Source of the DNA: Candidatus Nitrososphaera gargensis Ga9.2 | Lineage (GTDB): Archaea; Thermoproteota; Nitrososphaeria; Nitrososphaerales; Nitrososphaeraceae | NCBI RefSeq assembly: GCF_000303155.1 | Contig: NC_018719.1 | Coordinates: forward strand, 2,170,001-2,234,000 | Length of the DNA: 64,000 nucleotides | Direction: 5' to 3' | In this document: one piece after another, positions 43,190 through 52,480 of the stretch | Layout of the letters: every line of letters begins with the position of its first letter | Numbering within the stretch: the first letter of the stretch is position 1 | The notes under the pieces: generated by a model | Seen by the model: the letters and a program-made list of their open reading frames with translations, nothing else | Told to the model about the DNA's origin: nothing | Database searches by the model: none | Made by a program: the position numbers and the translations under genes

Positions 43190-43685
43190 CTAATCTGTTT
43201 CTGAGAGCTTTAGCTTTGGATCTGGTAACGATAGGTCATAGAGCTTCAGCGGTTCTTTGGGAATTGCTAATAGTTCCTTTATCAAAGCTAGCTTTTTTTC
43301 GAGATCTTGCTTTGTCTTGTAGAGAACAGAAAAGACCATTGAATAAAAATTCTCGTCTATCCTAACGATCTCATCCAAGAGTTGGACTTTTCTGATGGCC
43401 TCCTTTTTCGCAGCCATCTCAGAGAAGTACACTACAAATGTTGTGCATTCATAGCCAACATTAACGGTAATTTGGAACTGCTTGGTAATACTTGATAAAG
43501 CCATCTTGCTCAAGACGCTTTATTCTTGCCTTAACTGTACTGGCATCAATATCTAGGTACTTGGCGATGCTGCCGATACTTGGTCGGCGATCCGGTAGGC
43601 CGCCAGGTGGATGATATTTGAATCCCATTTCGCAAAATATTCTGATGTCAAATATATCCATACATAGGTAAGCGCACTCTATCAT
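43190..43685 (-). pseudogene. Lrp/AsnC-like HTH regulator, frameshifted
   Basis: The upstream frame encodes a HTH domain of Lrp type (SIGSIAKYLDIDASTVKARI, then KRLEQDGFIKYYQAVPNYR) and stops. The next frame, after a shift near 43465, continues VNVGYECTTFVVYFSEMAAK with a helical C-terminal part. Together they form an ordinary-sized winged-helix regulator of the kind abundant in Thaumarchaeota. One indel accounts for the break. Confidence 0.65.
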
Positions 43686-43840
43686 TAATGCACCCTGTGT
43701 AACTTCTTGAAGGTTATTTTGAAAATAGCAATTGCAATGTATAAAATGAAAAACTAGCTCTATCGGTTTTTCTTAATGTACACTTCGATTGAGCCATTCA
43801 TTTTATCATACGAAAGAAGGAAATTGTTTTGTTAATCAAC

Positions 43841-44239
43841 ATGTTAGGAGAAATAATTGGAGAACTAAAAGGAAAGGTGACAGGTCAGAGAGTAGCATCC
43901 TCAGAAGTAAGAATTGAGACTTCAGTGCAAGAAACAGGCAAGTTGCTTGGAGTAGAAGTCAACCAGACAGTAACATTCTGGGTCGAGGCAAGAAAAAATG
44001 GGCTGCCCTATGGAGAAGGTCTTGGCAACATAATGACCAGAGATGGCGAAATGGCAACATAGACTGCACAAGCCGTATTCAAGCCTTTAGACCAAGGCGC
44101 CACTACAGGAGTTGGAAGCTTGTTTGTCCAGACTTCTTCTTCCCACAAGCTTGAGAGGCTCAATAGCATTGTAGTGCTGTTTGAAGTAAATGTTGATGGC
44201 AACGGCAATACTCACGCAAAGTTCTGGGAATGGAAGTAA
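43841..44239 (+). pseudogene. Conserved orphan interrupted by one amber codon
   Basis: One continuous frame of 132 codons with a single TAG at 44060. Before it: MLGEIIGELKGKVTGQRVAS to RDGEMAT. After it: TAQAVFKPLDQGATTGVGSL to HAKFWEWK. The protein sense is uninterrupted, and a single TGG-to-TAG change would explain the stop; family memory of a Trp at this place supports that but was not checked. It is probably a fresh nonsense mutation. The start at the ATG rather than the TTG 12 nt upstream is assumed. Confidence 0.7.
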
Positions 44240-44366
44240 GGAATGACGGATTTGCCAGCCAAACGGGCGTAAAAATCTCTCCTTCGCTTTCACACCTTCT
44301 TTTTACTAATGAGCGCTTGCAATTACTCAGCAGCGCTTTGTAAAAACAATTAAAGCATGCTGGACA

Positions 44367-45497
44367 TTGGTTTGTGAAAGGACGCATTTGCTCAAATCGG
44401 TCAAGATATCAAAGTCATCGGCCATCTATTTTCTGCTCATATTTGTACCGATAGCAATCGCACTTGAATTTGTCCACGCCGACCACATTGTCTTGTTTAT
44501 CATAGCTGCAATCGCGCTCATTCCGCTGGCAAAACTGATAGGCGACTCTACGGAGCATCTTGCGACTCACTATGGAGCCACTACGGGATCGCTTCTGAAT
44601 GTCACTTTTGGCAACGCGGCAGAGATAATTATCGCGGTGGTAGCCATAAACGCGGGCCTTCTCGATCTCGTCAAAGCGTCGATCACAGGCGCGATTATCG
44701 GCAATATTCTCCTCATATTTGGCCTGAGCGTTGTCGCCGGCGGCTTTAGGTTCAAGGAGCAGCGCTTTAGCAGAGAGAATATTGGCATCCAGTCGTCGAT
44801 GCTGCTGATCGCGATTATTGGTCTTGCAGTTCCGACGATACTTACAGCCACTGTGCTGTCAGGTGCAGAAAACGAAGGCTCGGTACAGCTGCTAAGCGAC
44901 TCGCTTGCAATCATACTGATAATTGTCTATGCACTGGGCATAGTGTTCACATTCTTTACGCACAAGCACCTGTTTGTCACTCCAGAAGAGCCGACGACTG
45001 CCGAAGGCGCACATCAGGAAGATGTTCATGTGGGGCACTGGAGCAAGAAAAAGTCATTCCTGCTGCTGGCAGCCAGCATGGCCGGCGTAATAGTGGTGAG
45101 CGAGATACTAGTAGCCTCTGTAGAGCAGACTGGCGAAGAGCTTGGCTTTGGCGAGCTCTTTGTCGGTGCGATCATTGTCGGAATCGTAGGCAACGCGGCG
45201 GAGCACAGTAGCGCGATATTGCTTGCAAGGAAGGGCAAGATCGACCTATCAATTGGAATCGCTGCCGGCTCGGGCACGCAGATAGCGCTCTTTGTGGTTC
45301 CGATCCTGGTATTTGCCGGCATTGCGCTGGGCCAACCCTTCACACTAGTATTCACGCTCCTAGAGCTTGCTGTGCTTTTCCTCGCCGCGATAATCCTAAA
45401 CCTCATAGTGCATGATGGCAGAAGCAACTGGTTTGAGGGTGTGATGCTGACGGCAGTCTATATCATAATCGCGATAGCGTTCTTTTTCGCTGGCTAG
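44367..45497 (+). CDS. cax: Calcium/proton antiporter of the CaCA superfamily
   Basis: A 376-residue membrane protein with ~11 helices in two homologous halves. Each half has its ion-binding alpha repeat, TFGNAAEIIIAVVA and GIVGNAAEHSSAI, with the essential Glu residues. Acidic/His loop sequence (EEPTTAEGAHQEDVHVGHW) joins the halves. It exports Ca2+ against protons. The start is a TTG; a second TTG slightly downstream is possible. Confidence 0.93.
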   Translation: MVCERTHLLKSVKISKSSAIYFLLIFVPIAIALEFVHADHIVLFIIAAIALIPLAKLIGDSTEHLATHYGATTGSLLNVTFGNAAEIIIAVVAINAGLLDLVKASITGAIIGNILLIFGLSVVAGGFRFKEQRFSRENIGIQSSMLLIAIIGLAVPTILTATVLSGAENEGSVQLLSDSLAIILIIVYALGIVFTFFTHKHLFVTPEEPTTAEGAHQEDVHVGHWSKKKSFLLLAASMAGVIVVSEILVASVEQTGEELGFGELFVGAIIVGIVGNAAEHSSAILLARKGKIDLSIGIAAGSGTQIALFVVPILVFAGIALGQPFTLVFTLLELAVLFLAAIILNLIVHDGRSNWFEGVMLTAVYIIIAIAFFFAG

Positions 45498-45859
45498 TCC
45501 TTCGCCCCGTTCAGGTAATTTGTGATTTTTTCCACGATGTCTTCGTGGTCGTAGGGCTGCTTGGCTGCTACTGCCATGATCCGGAGCTTGCGGCCCCGGC
45601 TCATAGGGAAGAGGAACATGTCAAGGTGCCGGCTGTGGAACATCAGGTAACCCAGCTCGCCGAAAAAATCCTCGTTGTTCTTTGCCATAGAGACCATCAG
45701 CTCTGTCTGGATGCGGAGAACCTTGAAGCGGCGCTCGTTTGGAGGGGCCATCGGCTTTTTGGAATACATTCCAAGCAGGTTTGCATTTTCAATGATTGCA
45801 ACCAGCAGGATGCGGTCGTCTAGCATGCACACCTTCCTGCACTGGTCGGTCCCTTCCAT
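45494..45859 (-). CDS. Thaumarchaeal conserved protein, possibly roadblock-like
   Basis: A 121-residue protein with a helix-strand-strand-helix-strand pattern around CMLDDRILLVAIIENANLLG and DMFLFPMSRGRKLRIMAVAA. The layout recalls roadblock/LC7 or profilin-like folds that regulate small GTPases. From memory it belongs to a lineage-specific family, but this was not searched. It overlaps the antiporter 3' end by 4 nt in convergent orientation. Confidence 0.65.
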   Translation of the reverse strand: MEGTDQCRKVCMLDDRILLVAIIENANLLGMYSKKPMAPPNERRFKVLRIQTELMVSMAKNNEDFFGELGYLMFHSRHLDMFLFPMSRGRKLRIMAVAAKQPYDHEDIVEKITNYLNGAKD

Positions 45860-45914
45860 CAACCCAAGAGTTTCCCTGTTGCAGCCGATAAAAATAGGTT
45901 TAGATGGGATATTA

Positions 45915-46157
45915 CTATTCCGTCATGCTCTGCAGCTCTTTGTACATCCGCTTGGTGATTATCGCAGAGCCCGAACCAAGGACGCTCCTTAGGGCTGACT
46001 CGATCTCGGCGAGGGAGCATTTTCTGTCGAACGATATGCCGCAATGCTCGGCCATGTAGAACAAGAGGATTTGCTTTGAAGATTCTCCCAGAACGCTCAG
46101 CGCCCGTTCAAGTGATATCCTGAGCAGGTTGTAGTTGTAGCCGTTTCTGGGCATCAT
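45915..46157 (-). CDS. Small helical protein of unknown function
   Basis: An 80-residue all-helical protein (NLLRISLERALSVLGESSKQ, then SLAEIESALRSVLGSGSAII). The pattern of two helix pairs resembles thaumarchaeal small proteins often found near regulators. It lies upstream of the roadblock-like gene on the same strand with a ~55-bp gap. Confidence 0.6.
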   Translation of the reverse strand: MMPRNGYNYNLLRISLERALSVLGESSKQILLFYMAEHCGISFDRKCSLAEIESALRSVLGSGSAIITKRMYKELQSMTE

Positions 46158-46229
46158 TTTGTATCGTTACTATAGACGTAACTACTATAAGAAAGTATCT
46201 ATTTTTGGGAACTCGTCATATAAATGCTG

Positions 46230-46880
46230 CTAGGAGCTGTTCTTGTGCTTAAAGTCGATGGCCATCTTGACGAGGTGCCTGTGCATCCTCGAGTCGCCTG
46301 AGAGCTCTGGGTGGAATGCTGTCCCAATGATGTTCTTTTGCCTGACCGCCACCACCTTGTTGTTAAGCTTTGCAAGCACCTCTACATCCTTGCCAACCTC
46401 GCTTACAGCAGGAGCCCTGATGAATACTCCCTTGAATGCCTCCTTGCCAAGCATGCCTATTGAAAGGTCTGCCTCAAACGAGTCGTTCTGCCTGCCAAAG
46501 GCGTTGCGCTCGATGACGATATCGAGGTTGCCTATCAGCTTTTGCTTTGTGTCGCCTACCACTCTATCAAACGCTCTGCGTGAGAGCATTATCATGCCAG
46601 CGCAGGTGCCCATCACAGGCATGCCTTCCGATATGCGCTTCTTTATGACTGGCAGCGACCGCTGGATGGCTGCAAGTGTGCTCTGGACGGTGCTCTCGCC
46701 CCCCGGCAAAATGAGGCCATCTACCTTTTCCACCTCTTCAGGGTAGCGCACCAGCTCAACGTTTCCCTCCACCTGCATCTCCTGCAGCGCCTGCTTTGTA
46801 GCGGCAATGTTTTCCTCAATGTCGCCCTGAAAGCCGAGGACTCCGATTGTAACTACCGGTTTCTTTTTGCTGCTGCTCAA
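46230..46880 (-). CDS. pdxT: Pyridoxal 5'-phosphate synthase glutaminase subunit
   Basis: A 216-residue class I glutaminase. It releases ammonia from glutamine for PdxS. Catalytic C93 (GTCAGM), H190 and E192 (AFHPELS) are present, as is LILPGGEST. It overlaps pdxS by 4 nt, so the two are translationally coupled. Confidence 0.96.
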   Translation of the reverse strand: MSSSKKKPVVTIGVLGFQGDIEENIAATKQALQEMQVEGNVELVRYPEEVEKVDGLILPGGESTVQSTLAAIQRSLPVIKKRISEGMPVMGTCAGMIMLSRRAFDRVVGDTKQKLIGNLDIVIERNAFGRQNDSFEADLSIGMLGKEAFKGVFIRAPAVSEVGKDVEVLAKLNNKVVAVRQKNIIGTAFHPELSGDSRMHRHLVKMAIDFKHKNSS

Positions 46881-47848
46881 GCGTGCTGGCCCCTTTCCTG
46901 CATACGAAGCTCTAGGTTCTTGGTGTCCATGCCAAGGAGCGACTTTTTCTCATCGACCATCTTTTGCGCCTCCATGACTATCTTGGGGTCGTCATGGAAA
47001 GTCGTTGCAAGCACAACCGCCCTTGCCCTCTGCGCCGGGTCGTCTGATTTGAATATGCCAGAGCCGACGAACACGCCATCGCAGCCAAGGTTCATGAGCA
47101 GTGCTGCGTCGGCCGGCGTGGTGATACCACCAGCTGCGAAATTGACAACCGGCAGCCGTCCAAGGCGCGCTGTTTCTTCAACAATCGCGTACGATACTTT
47201 TAGCTCGCGTGCAGCCTTCATGAGCTCCTGCTTGTCGTTATCCTCATAGAGCGAGCGCAATTTGCGTATCTCGCCGTTGACCATGCGGATGTGGGTGACT
47301 GCCTCTGCCACGTTGCCCGTCCCCGGCTCGCCCTTTGTCCTTATCATCGCGCAGCCCTCCTCGATCCTGCGAAGGGCCTCGCCAAGGTTCTTGCCGCCGT
47401 TAACAAACGGAGTAGTGAAATCCCACTTCCAGATGTGACGCTCTTCGTCCGCTGGCGTCAGCACTTCGCTTTCGTCGATCATGTCGACACCGGTCGCTTC
47501 GAGCACCTTTGCCTCGTCGATGTGGCCGATTCTGCACTTGGCCATTATCGGGATCGTGACTGCATCCATTATTTCTTGGATTACCTTGATGCTGGCAGTC
47601 CTTGCAACGCCGCCTGCCTTTCTGACGTCGTATGGCAGCTTGTCAAGCACCATCACTGCTACTGCGCCTGCTTCCTCTGCTATCACTGCCTGTTCGACGT
47701 TTGTCACGTCCATTACCACGCCGTGCTTGCACATGTGCGCAAAGCCGCGCTTTAACAAAGTAGTGCCGCGAACCGTGCGGGCATTCTCTACAATTTCTAC
47801 CTTGACGCCCTTTGGTTTTGGCTCAGTGGCCACGAGGGATATCGTCAT
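46877..47848 (-). CDS. pdxS: Pyridoxal 5'-phosphate synthase lyase subunit
   Basis: A 323-residue TIM-barrel enzyme that makes PLP from ribose-5-P, glyceraldehyde-3-P and ammonia. Signatures include [32 protein letters not shown] and [17 protein letters not shown]. Products supply PLP enzymes such as the class V aminotransferase nearby. The ATG is preferred to a TTG 9 nt upstream. Confidence 0.97.
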   Translation of the reverse strand: MTISLVATEPKPKGVKVEIVENARTVRGTTLLKRGFAHMCKHGVVMDVTNVEQAVIAEEAGAVAVMVLDKLPYDVRKAGGVARTASIKVIQEIMDAVTIPIMAKCRIGHIDEAKVLEATGVDMIDESEVLTPADEERHIWKWDFTTPFVNGGKNLGEALRRIEEGCAMIRTKGEPGTGNVAEAVTHIRMVNGEIRKLRSLYEDNDKQELMKAARELKVSYAIVEETARLGRLPVVNFAAGGITTPADAALLMNLGCDGVFVGSGIFKSDDPAQRARAVVLATTFHDDPKIVMEAQKMVDEKKSLLGMDTKNLELRMQERGQHA

Positions 47849-47875
47849 TATATACAACTCGTACGCTCAAATGCT

Positions 47876-48409
47876 CTATATATTTTCTGTCAGACGTATG
47901 TGCCTTTCAATGATGGCGTCCAGTTGCGAGCCGATGTTGGTTATTATGGATGGAACTGGGACTTGGGAGGCTTCCTGATTAAACCAAGTGATAGGCTTTT
48001 GATCATTGTCGTCACCCTGATGCACTACGATCTGGTACCTTGTATAGTTGGCAAGCCCTTCTCTTTCATCGTATTTTGATACCGGTATCTGCATAAAGCC
48101 TGTTTCAAATATCAGAGCCTTCAGACGCTTTATTTCGTCGCTGTTTAAAGAAAATCTGCGTTCATCCGTTGTTATCATGGTAGGGTAAGAATCAGTCCTG
48201 CTATAAGTTGCCGAGCCGTCATTTTCAATACGAAGAACCTCGCTGGTCGTTACATCAAGTATGCCGCTTTCCATCTTGGCGATGTGATCTCTTACATATT
48301 TAATTCTGAGCTCGGTCGCGTCTTGGTTGCTTCCAATGCTGGGCATGGCTACGAGCACGGCCATTACTACAACGATGCCTGCTATTGCTATCAGGAACTT
48401 GTTGACCAT
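47876..48409 (-). CDS. Membrane-anchored orphan protein
   Basis: A 177-residue protein with an N-terminal signal anchor (FLIAIAGIVVVMAVLVAMPS) and a beta-rich extracytoplasmic part (DGSATYSRTDSYPTMITTDE, YTRYQIVVHQGDD). It follows aconitase by 11 bp on the same strand but is functionally unrelated. Possibly a lineage-specific surface protein. Confidence 0.65.
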   Translation of the reverse strand: MVNKFLIAIAGIVVVMAVLVAMPSIGSNQDATELRIKYVRDHIAKMESGILDVTTSEVLRIENDGSATYSRTDSYPTMITTDERRFSLNSDEIKRLKALIFETGFMQIPVSKYDEREGLANYTRYQIVVHQGDDNDQKPITWFNQEASQVPVPSIITNIGSQLDAIIERHIRLTENI

Positions 48410-48420
48410 TATTATGATCT

Positions 48421-50361
48421 CTATTGCGTAGTAGTAGACCGGATGTAGTTCAAGAGCCCGCCGGCTACAAGCACGTCCCTCTGCCTTGGCGTCAGATCAA
48501 CCTTGAGCGTGATCTTTTTGTCCTTGTCTGTTGTTGCCTCCATGGTCTTGCTTCCCTGCTTCAGGTTGCCAACAATGTTTTCTATCGTCACTGGCGTTCC
48601 CTGCGCGAGCAGGTCAAAGTCTGAGGCGTTCTGGAACTCGAACGGGATTATGCCAAAGTTGATGAGGTTCGCCCGGTGGATCCTTGCAAACGACTTTGCG
48701 ATGACTCCCTTGACCCCAAGGTACATCGGTGCAAGCGCCGCGTGCTCCCTGCTCGAGCCCTGTCCATAGTTCTCGCCACCGACGATAAAGCCGCCGTGCT
48801 TTTCCTTGGCTCTCTTTGCAAAGTCAGGGTCGAGCCAGTAGAACACGTACTCGCTTATCGCCGGCACATTGCTCCTGAGAGGCAGTATCTTGGCACCCGC
48901 CGGCATTATCGCGTCGGTGCTGATGTTGTCGCCGACCCTGATGAGCACTTCGCCCTGCAATATAGCCTCCATCGGCTGGCGTAGCGGAAGCGGCCGTATG
49001 TTGGGGCCTCTTGAAATTTCAAGAGTGTCAGCGTACTGTGCGGGCGCTGGCGGCACAATGCCCGAGTCGTCGATCACAAACTTGTCCGGCCATGGGATGT
49101 TCGGATACTCGCCAAGGTCGCGCGGGTCAGTTATCTTGCCAGTGATTGCGCATGCGACGCACACTTCGGGCGATGTGAGATATACCTTGTCATCTTTTGT
49201 GCCGCTCCTTCCCGGCCAGTTGCGGTTGAATGATCTTATCGAGACCCAGTCGGTGCCCGGCGCAGATCCCATGCCGATACAGCCCTGGCAGCCGCTCTCA
49301 AGCAGGCGGGCGCCGGACGCAATTATGTTGTAGATAGAGCCGTCGCGGGCCACTGTCTCTAGCACCTGCTTTGAGCCGGGGTTTATGGCCATTGTGACAT
49401 TTGGGTGCACCTTCTTGCCCTTGAGCACATGCGCGACCGTCATTATTTCTATATAGCTGGAATTCGTACAGGAACCGATGAGCACTTGATGGACATCTTG
49501 GCCCTGCACATCGCGCACCTTGTGCACTGCATCTGGCGAGCCGGGCAGCGCGATCATGGGCTCAAGCTCGCTCAGGTTGATCTCCATGTTTTCGTCATAC
49601 GAACAACCCGGATCTGCGGCAATGCGCTTGTAGTCCTGCGGCCTACCCTGCCTGGTCATGTAGTCCTGTGTGATCTCGTCAGACTCAAAAAGCGATGTGG
49701 TGGCGCCAAGCTCGGCTCCCATATTACATATCGTGCCTCTCTGCGGCACGCCCAAGCTCTTGATGCCCTCGCCATAGTATTCAAAGATTTTGCCGACCCC
49801 TCCCTTGACTGTCAGCCTGCGGAGCATCTCCAGTATGACATCCTTGGCTGTGACCCACGGCCTGAGCCTGCCAGTCAGCTTCACGCCCACGATCTTGGGC
49901 ATCTTTGTGTAGAACGGCGCGCCAGCCATTGCTACCGCGACGTCGAGGCCACCTACACCTATGGCCATCATGCCAGCGCCGCCGGCAGTCGGGGTGTGGC
50001 TGTCAGAGCCGATCAGCAGCTTGCCGGGTATCGAAAAGCGCTCAAGGTTCACCTGATGGCAGATGCCATTGCCCGGCTTGCTGTAATGGATGCCATACTT
50101 TGCCGCAAAAGTCTGTAAGAACCGATGATCGTCGCCGTTTTCAAACCCTGTCTGCAGAATGTTGTGATCGACATAGATTGCTGCATGTTCTACCTTGACT
50201 CGCGGTATGCCCATCGCCTCGAACTGGAGGCACGCCATCGTCCCGGTGGCGTCCTGCATGAGCACGCGGTCTACTTTCAAGCCTATCTCTTGGCCCGGCT
50301 CCATCTTGCCGTCCGCCAAGTGTGCCGATATTATCTTCTGAGCGAGATTTAGGGAAGCCAT
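48421..50361 (-). CDS. acnA: Aconitate hydratase
   Basis: A 646-residue [4Fe-4S] enzyme isomerising citrate and isocitrate. Cluster cysteines are in GSCTNSSYIE and GCQGCIGMGS. DSHTPTAGGAGMMAIGVGGL and the C-terminal swivel domain motif ENYGQGSSREHAAL are typical. Length fits the short aconitase/IPM-isomerase-like type of archaea. It serves central carbon metabolism with KorAB encoded downstream. Confidence 0.95.
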   Translation of the reverse strand: MASLNLAQKIISAHLADGKMEPGQEIGLKVDRVLMQDATGTMACLQFEAMGIPRVKVEHAAIYVDHNILQTGFENGDDHRFLQTFAAKYGIHYSKPGNGICHQVNLERFSIPGKLLIGSDSHTPTAGGAGMMAIGVGGLDVAVAMAGAPFYTKMPKIVGVKLTGRLRPWVTAKDVILEMLRRLTVKGGVGKIFEYYGEGIKSLGVPQRGTICNMGAELGATTSLFESDEITQDYMTRQGRPQDYKRIAADPGCSYDENMEINLSELEPMIALPGSPDAVHKVRDVQGQDVHQVLIGSCTNSSYIEIMTVAHVLKGKKVHPNVTMAINPGSKQVLETVARDGSIYNIIASGARLLESGCQGCIGMGSAPGTDWVSIRSFNRNWPGRSGTKDDKVYLTSPEVCVACAITGKITDPRDLGEYPNIPWPDKFVIDDSGIVPPAPAQYADTLEISRGPNIRPLPLRQPMEAILQGEVLIRVGDNISTDAIMPAGAKILPLRSNVPAISEYVFYWLDPDFAKRAKEKHGGFIVGGENYGQGSSREHAALAPMYLGVKGVIAKSFARIHRANLINFGIIPFEFQNASDFDLLAQGTPVTIENIVGNLKQGSKTMEATTDKDKKITLKVDLTPRQRDVLVAGGLLNYIRSTTTQ

Positions 50362-50405
50362 TATTATTACCAGAGGTTTCTAGCAAGGATTGGATATTTA
50401 ATACC

Positions 50406-50720
50406 TTATTCTGCAGAAGTGTCTGCCGTGGCAAGCGGCTTGATCTCTTCAATCTCCAGCTCTTTGCCGCAGCGGGGGCATTTCGTCTGCCTTGGGTCTT
50501 GTACCTCCTCAAGATCGGTTCCATCAGATGGGCACTTACCGTCAAAATGTACATCCAGCATGTCGGCGTGAACAAACTTTTTCTCCTTCTTGCACACAAA
50601 CAGCCGGTACTGGGCAAACTCGGTGTTGACATCGGTCAGGATCTGGTCCATGTCCGGCGTCCCAAGCTGATGCCTTGACCCGTACCCGCACGTAGGGCAC
50701 TTGAAGCTGTAGACTCTCAC
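50406..50720 (-). CDS. Zinc-ribbon protein, two CxxC pairs
   Basis: A 104-residue protein. CPTCGYGSRH at the N-terminus and CPRCGKELEIEEI near the C-terminus could build one or two zinc sites, with an intervening domain (LFVCKKEKKFVHADMLDVHF). It precedes aconitase on the same strand with a 44-bp gap. Function unknown; electron-transfer or RNA-related roles are both possible. Confidence 0.7.
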   Translation of the reverse strand: MRVYSFKCPTCGYGSRHQLGTPDMDQILTDVNTEFAQYRLFVCKKEKKFVHADMLDVHFDGKCPSDGTDLEEVQDPRQTKCPRCGKELEIEEIKPLATADTSAE

Positions 50721-50838
50721 ATGCGCTCTCTAGTTATGGGAGCGCTCTGAATAAAAACATGTCAGGCTGTTGATAATTTTTTCTGCAAGACAATACCTTC
50801 CGCCTTAAATGAGCTCAAAAAGTTGAAGCTACCAGTAG

Positions 50839-52317
50839 TTGAAGCTAAAAGGATTCCTAGCTATGCTATTCCTGTCGTTTCTTTCATCTTCTACTGTAAT
50901 TGCTGCTGCCCCGGAGCAGGGAACGACGACGACCGCGTATAGAAAATTTGTCGTCTATTATGGATGGTACACTGATGGCAGGGGACAGATTGGCCCTGAA
51001 ATAGAAAGGATAATCGCGGCCAAGCCTGAGTTTGTCATAAGCCCCTACTATACCTCTACAGGGCAGGTAAATCTCACGCCGCAAGTGATGGACAGGTTCC
51101 ATGAGAACGGCATCAAGGTCTTGGTCTACGTCGCCACTGGCAACGCGGACAAAAAGCTTGAAAGCGTGCTGCAAGAGATCAAGATCGGCCTTGACAACGG
51201 GGCAGACGGCGTGATGCTAGACGAAGTCGCGATGCTTCACTCTGACTGGCAGGTGGATTATTACAAAAGGATCTATGACTACACAAAGTCGTTTGGCAGC
51301 GAAAAGGTGGTCATTGCCAACCCCGGCAGCGTGCTGGTCAACGAAAAGGTGATGTCAGTGAGCGACATTGTGTCGTTTGAGCACCAGTGGCGCTTTGCGT
51401 CCCATATTGACTGGTTCTCGAAATACCCGGCCACGCGCTTTATGGGGATCTCGAGCAACGACATTACAAACGTGATGGGGTACACAGTTGACAGTGAGTC
51501 ATCTGCAAGGGACACAATTGAAGCGTGGCAGGCAGGGGTCAGCTACCACTTTTCAACCAACACCTACACCACCCTCGCGCCTTGGTTCGAGGAATACCAG
51601 AAGGCGCTTGAAGATTATGCCGTTTCAGGCAGCAAGCTGGGCGAGCTGCGCGTCAGGACAATTGACTCTGAAGGCGGTGAGATAAACGGGCTTTGGATCG
51701 AAGTCAGAAAAAATGATAGAGTGGTCATGACCGGCTTTAGCCCTACTAGGTTCCTGCTCCCAGAGGGCGAATATCAGGTAGGAGCAGGCAATTATCAGAG
51801 CTTTATCTTTGACAGGTGGCAGGACGGCGAAACGTCGCCCTATCATAGCACGACGCTTGCAGATTCCTCCACCGCCGAGCTTGTCGCAGTGTACAGGAGC
51901 GAGCTTGCAAACCTTCGAGTGGAAAGCTACGACAACCTCGGCAACAGCATCAGAGAAATGCGGGTGACTGTCAGCGGTAGCGACGGAGGCGTGGTGGCAG
52001 AGGGCGTTACGCCGCTTAACCTGCGGTTGACCCTAGGTCAATATTCAGTCGTCGCCTCGGATTCTGAGCATTACCAATTTGCCCGGTGGGATGATGGCTC
52101 GCAAGTGCGGACGACCAGCCTAGCTGGTGACGCCAAGATAACAGCCTATTACGACAACATGCTTGCAGATAAGCTTGGCGCTGAAATCTTTAGCTGCCCC
52201 CCCAAGTATCAGCAGCAGGTGGCCGACTCGATGCTCAAATCCGGGCCCTTTGCCGGCCTGCTTGAACTTCAGATGAGAAAGAGCGCGATGGCTTTGGCAG
52301 GCTGCCCCGTCCAGTAG
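50839..52317 (+). CDS. Secreted spherulin-4-like protein with two C-terminal repeats
   Basis: A 492-residue protein with a signal peptide (~residues 3-22) and a spherulin-4 TIM-barrel domain (to ~265): VVYYGWYTDGRGQIGPEIER, GADGVMLDEVAM, VIANPGS. Two ~85-residue beta repeats follow, each with a turn FDRWQDGETSP or FARWDDGSQVR, similar to PEGA-type surface domains. It is the longer paralogue of the gene at 12760. Probably cell-surface glycan related. Confidence 0.82.
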   Translation: MKLKGFLAMLFLSFLSSSTVIAAAPEQGTTTTAYRKFVVYYGWYTDGRGQIGPEIERIIAAKPEFVISPYYTSTGQVNLTPQVMDRFHENGIKVLVYVATGNADKKLESVLQEIKIGLDNGADGVMLDEVAMLHSDWQVDYYKRIYDYTKSFGSEKVVIANPGSVLVNEKVMSVSDIVSFEHQWRFASHIDWFSKYPATRFMGISSNDITNVMGYTVDSESSARDTIEAWQAGVSYHFSTNTYTTLAPWFEEYQKALEDYAVSGSKLGELRVRTIDSEGGEINGLWIEVRKNDRVVMTGFSPTRFLLPEGEYQVGAGNYQSFIFDRWQDGETSPYHSTTLADSSTAELVAVYRSELANLRVESYDNLGNSIREMRVTVSGSDGGVVAEGVTPLNLRLTLGQYSVVASDSEHYQFARWDDGSQVRTTSLAGDAKITAYYDNMLADKLGAEIFSCPPKYQQQVADSMLKSGPFAGLLELQMRKSAMALAGCPVQ

Positions 52318-52360
52318 AATCTTCTGTAGTTGTTAAAAGGGGAATTTGCGTCGCTTGGAC

Positions 52361-52480
52361 ATGAAGAACCTGCTTCAGATGACAGAAGAGGAGAATCGCA
52401 TCCAGCTCTTGTTTTTACTGCCCGTCCTGACCCTGCTTGCAGTGTTCCTTCTTGCCCGGGCCGGCCTTATCTCCGACTGA
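52361..52480 (+). CDS. Tiny single-helix membrane protein
   Basis: A 39-residue protein with a charged start (MKNLLQMTEEENR) and one transmembrane helix (LLFLLPVLTLLAVFLLARAG). A GTTAAAAG sits 25-30 bp before the ATG, the spacing of a leaderless promoter. Its end overlaps the TFB gene 3' end by 14 nt. Confidence 0.5.
   Translation: MKNLLQMTEEENRIQLLFLLPVLTLLAVFLLARAGLISD

Noticed and set aside
44060-44062. Amber codon as pyrrolysine or other recoding
   Set aside because: No pyrrolysine genes are seen and the lineage is not known to use it; a simple TGG-to-TAG mutation is more economical.
49405-50118. 237-codon open frame antisense to aconitase
   Set aside because: Entirely inside a well-defined enzyme gene on the other strand.
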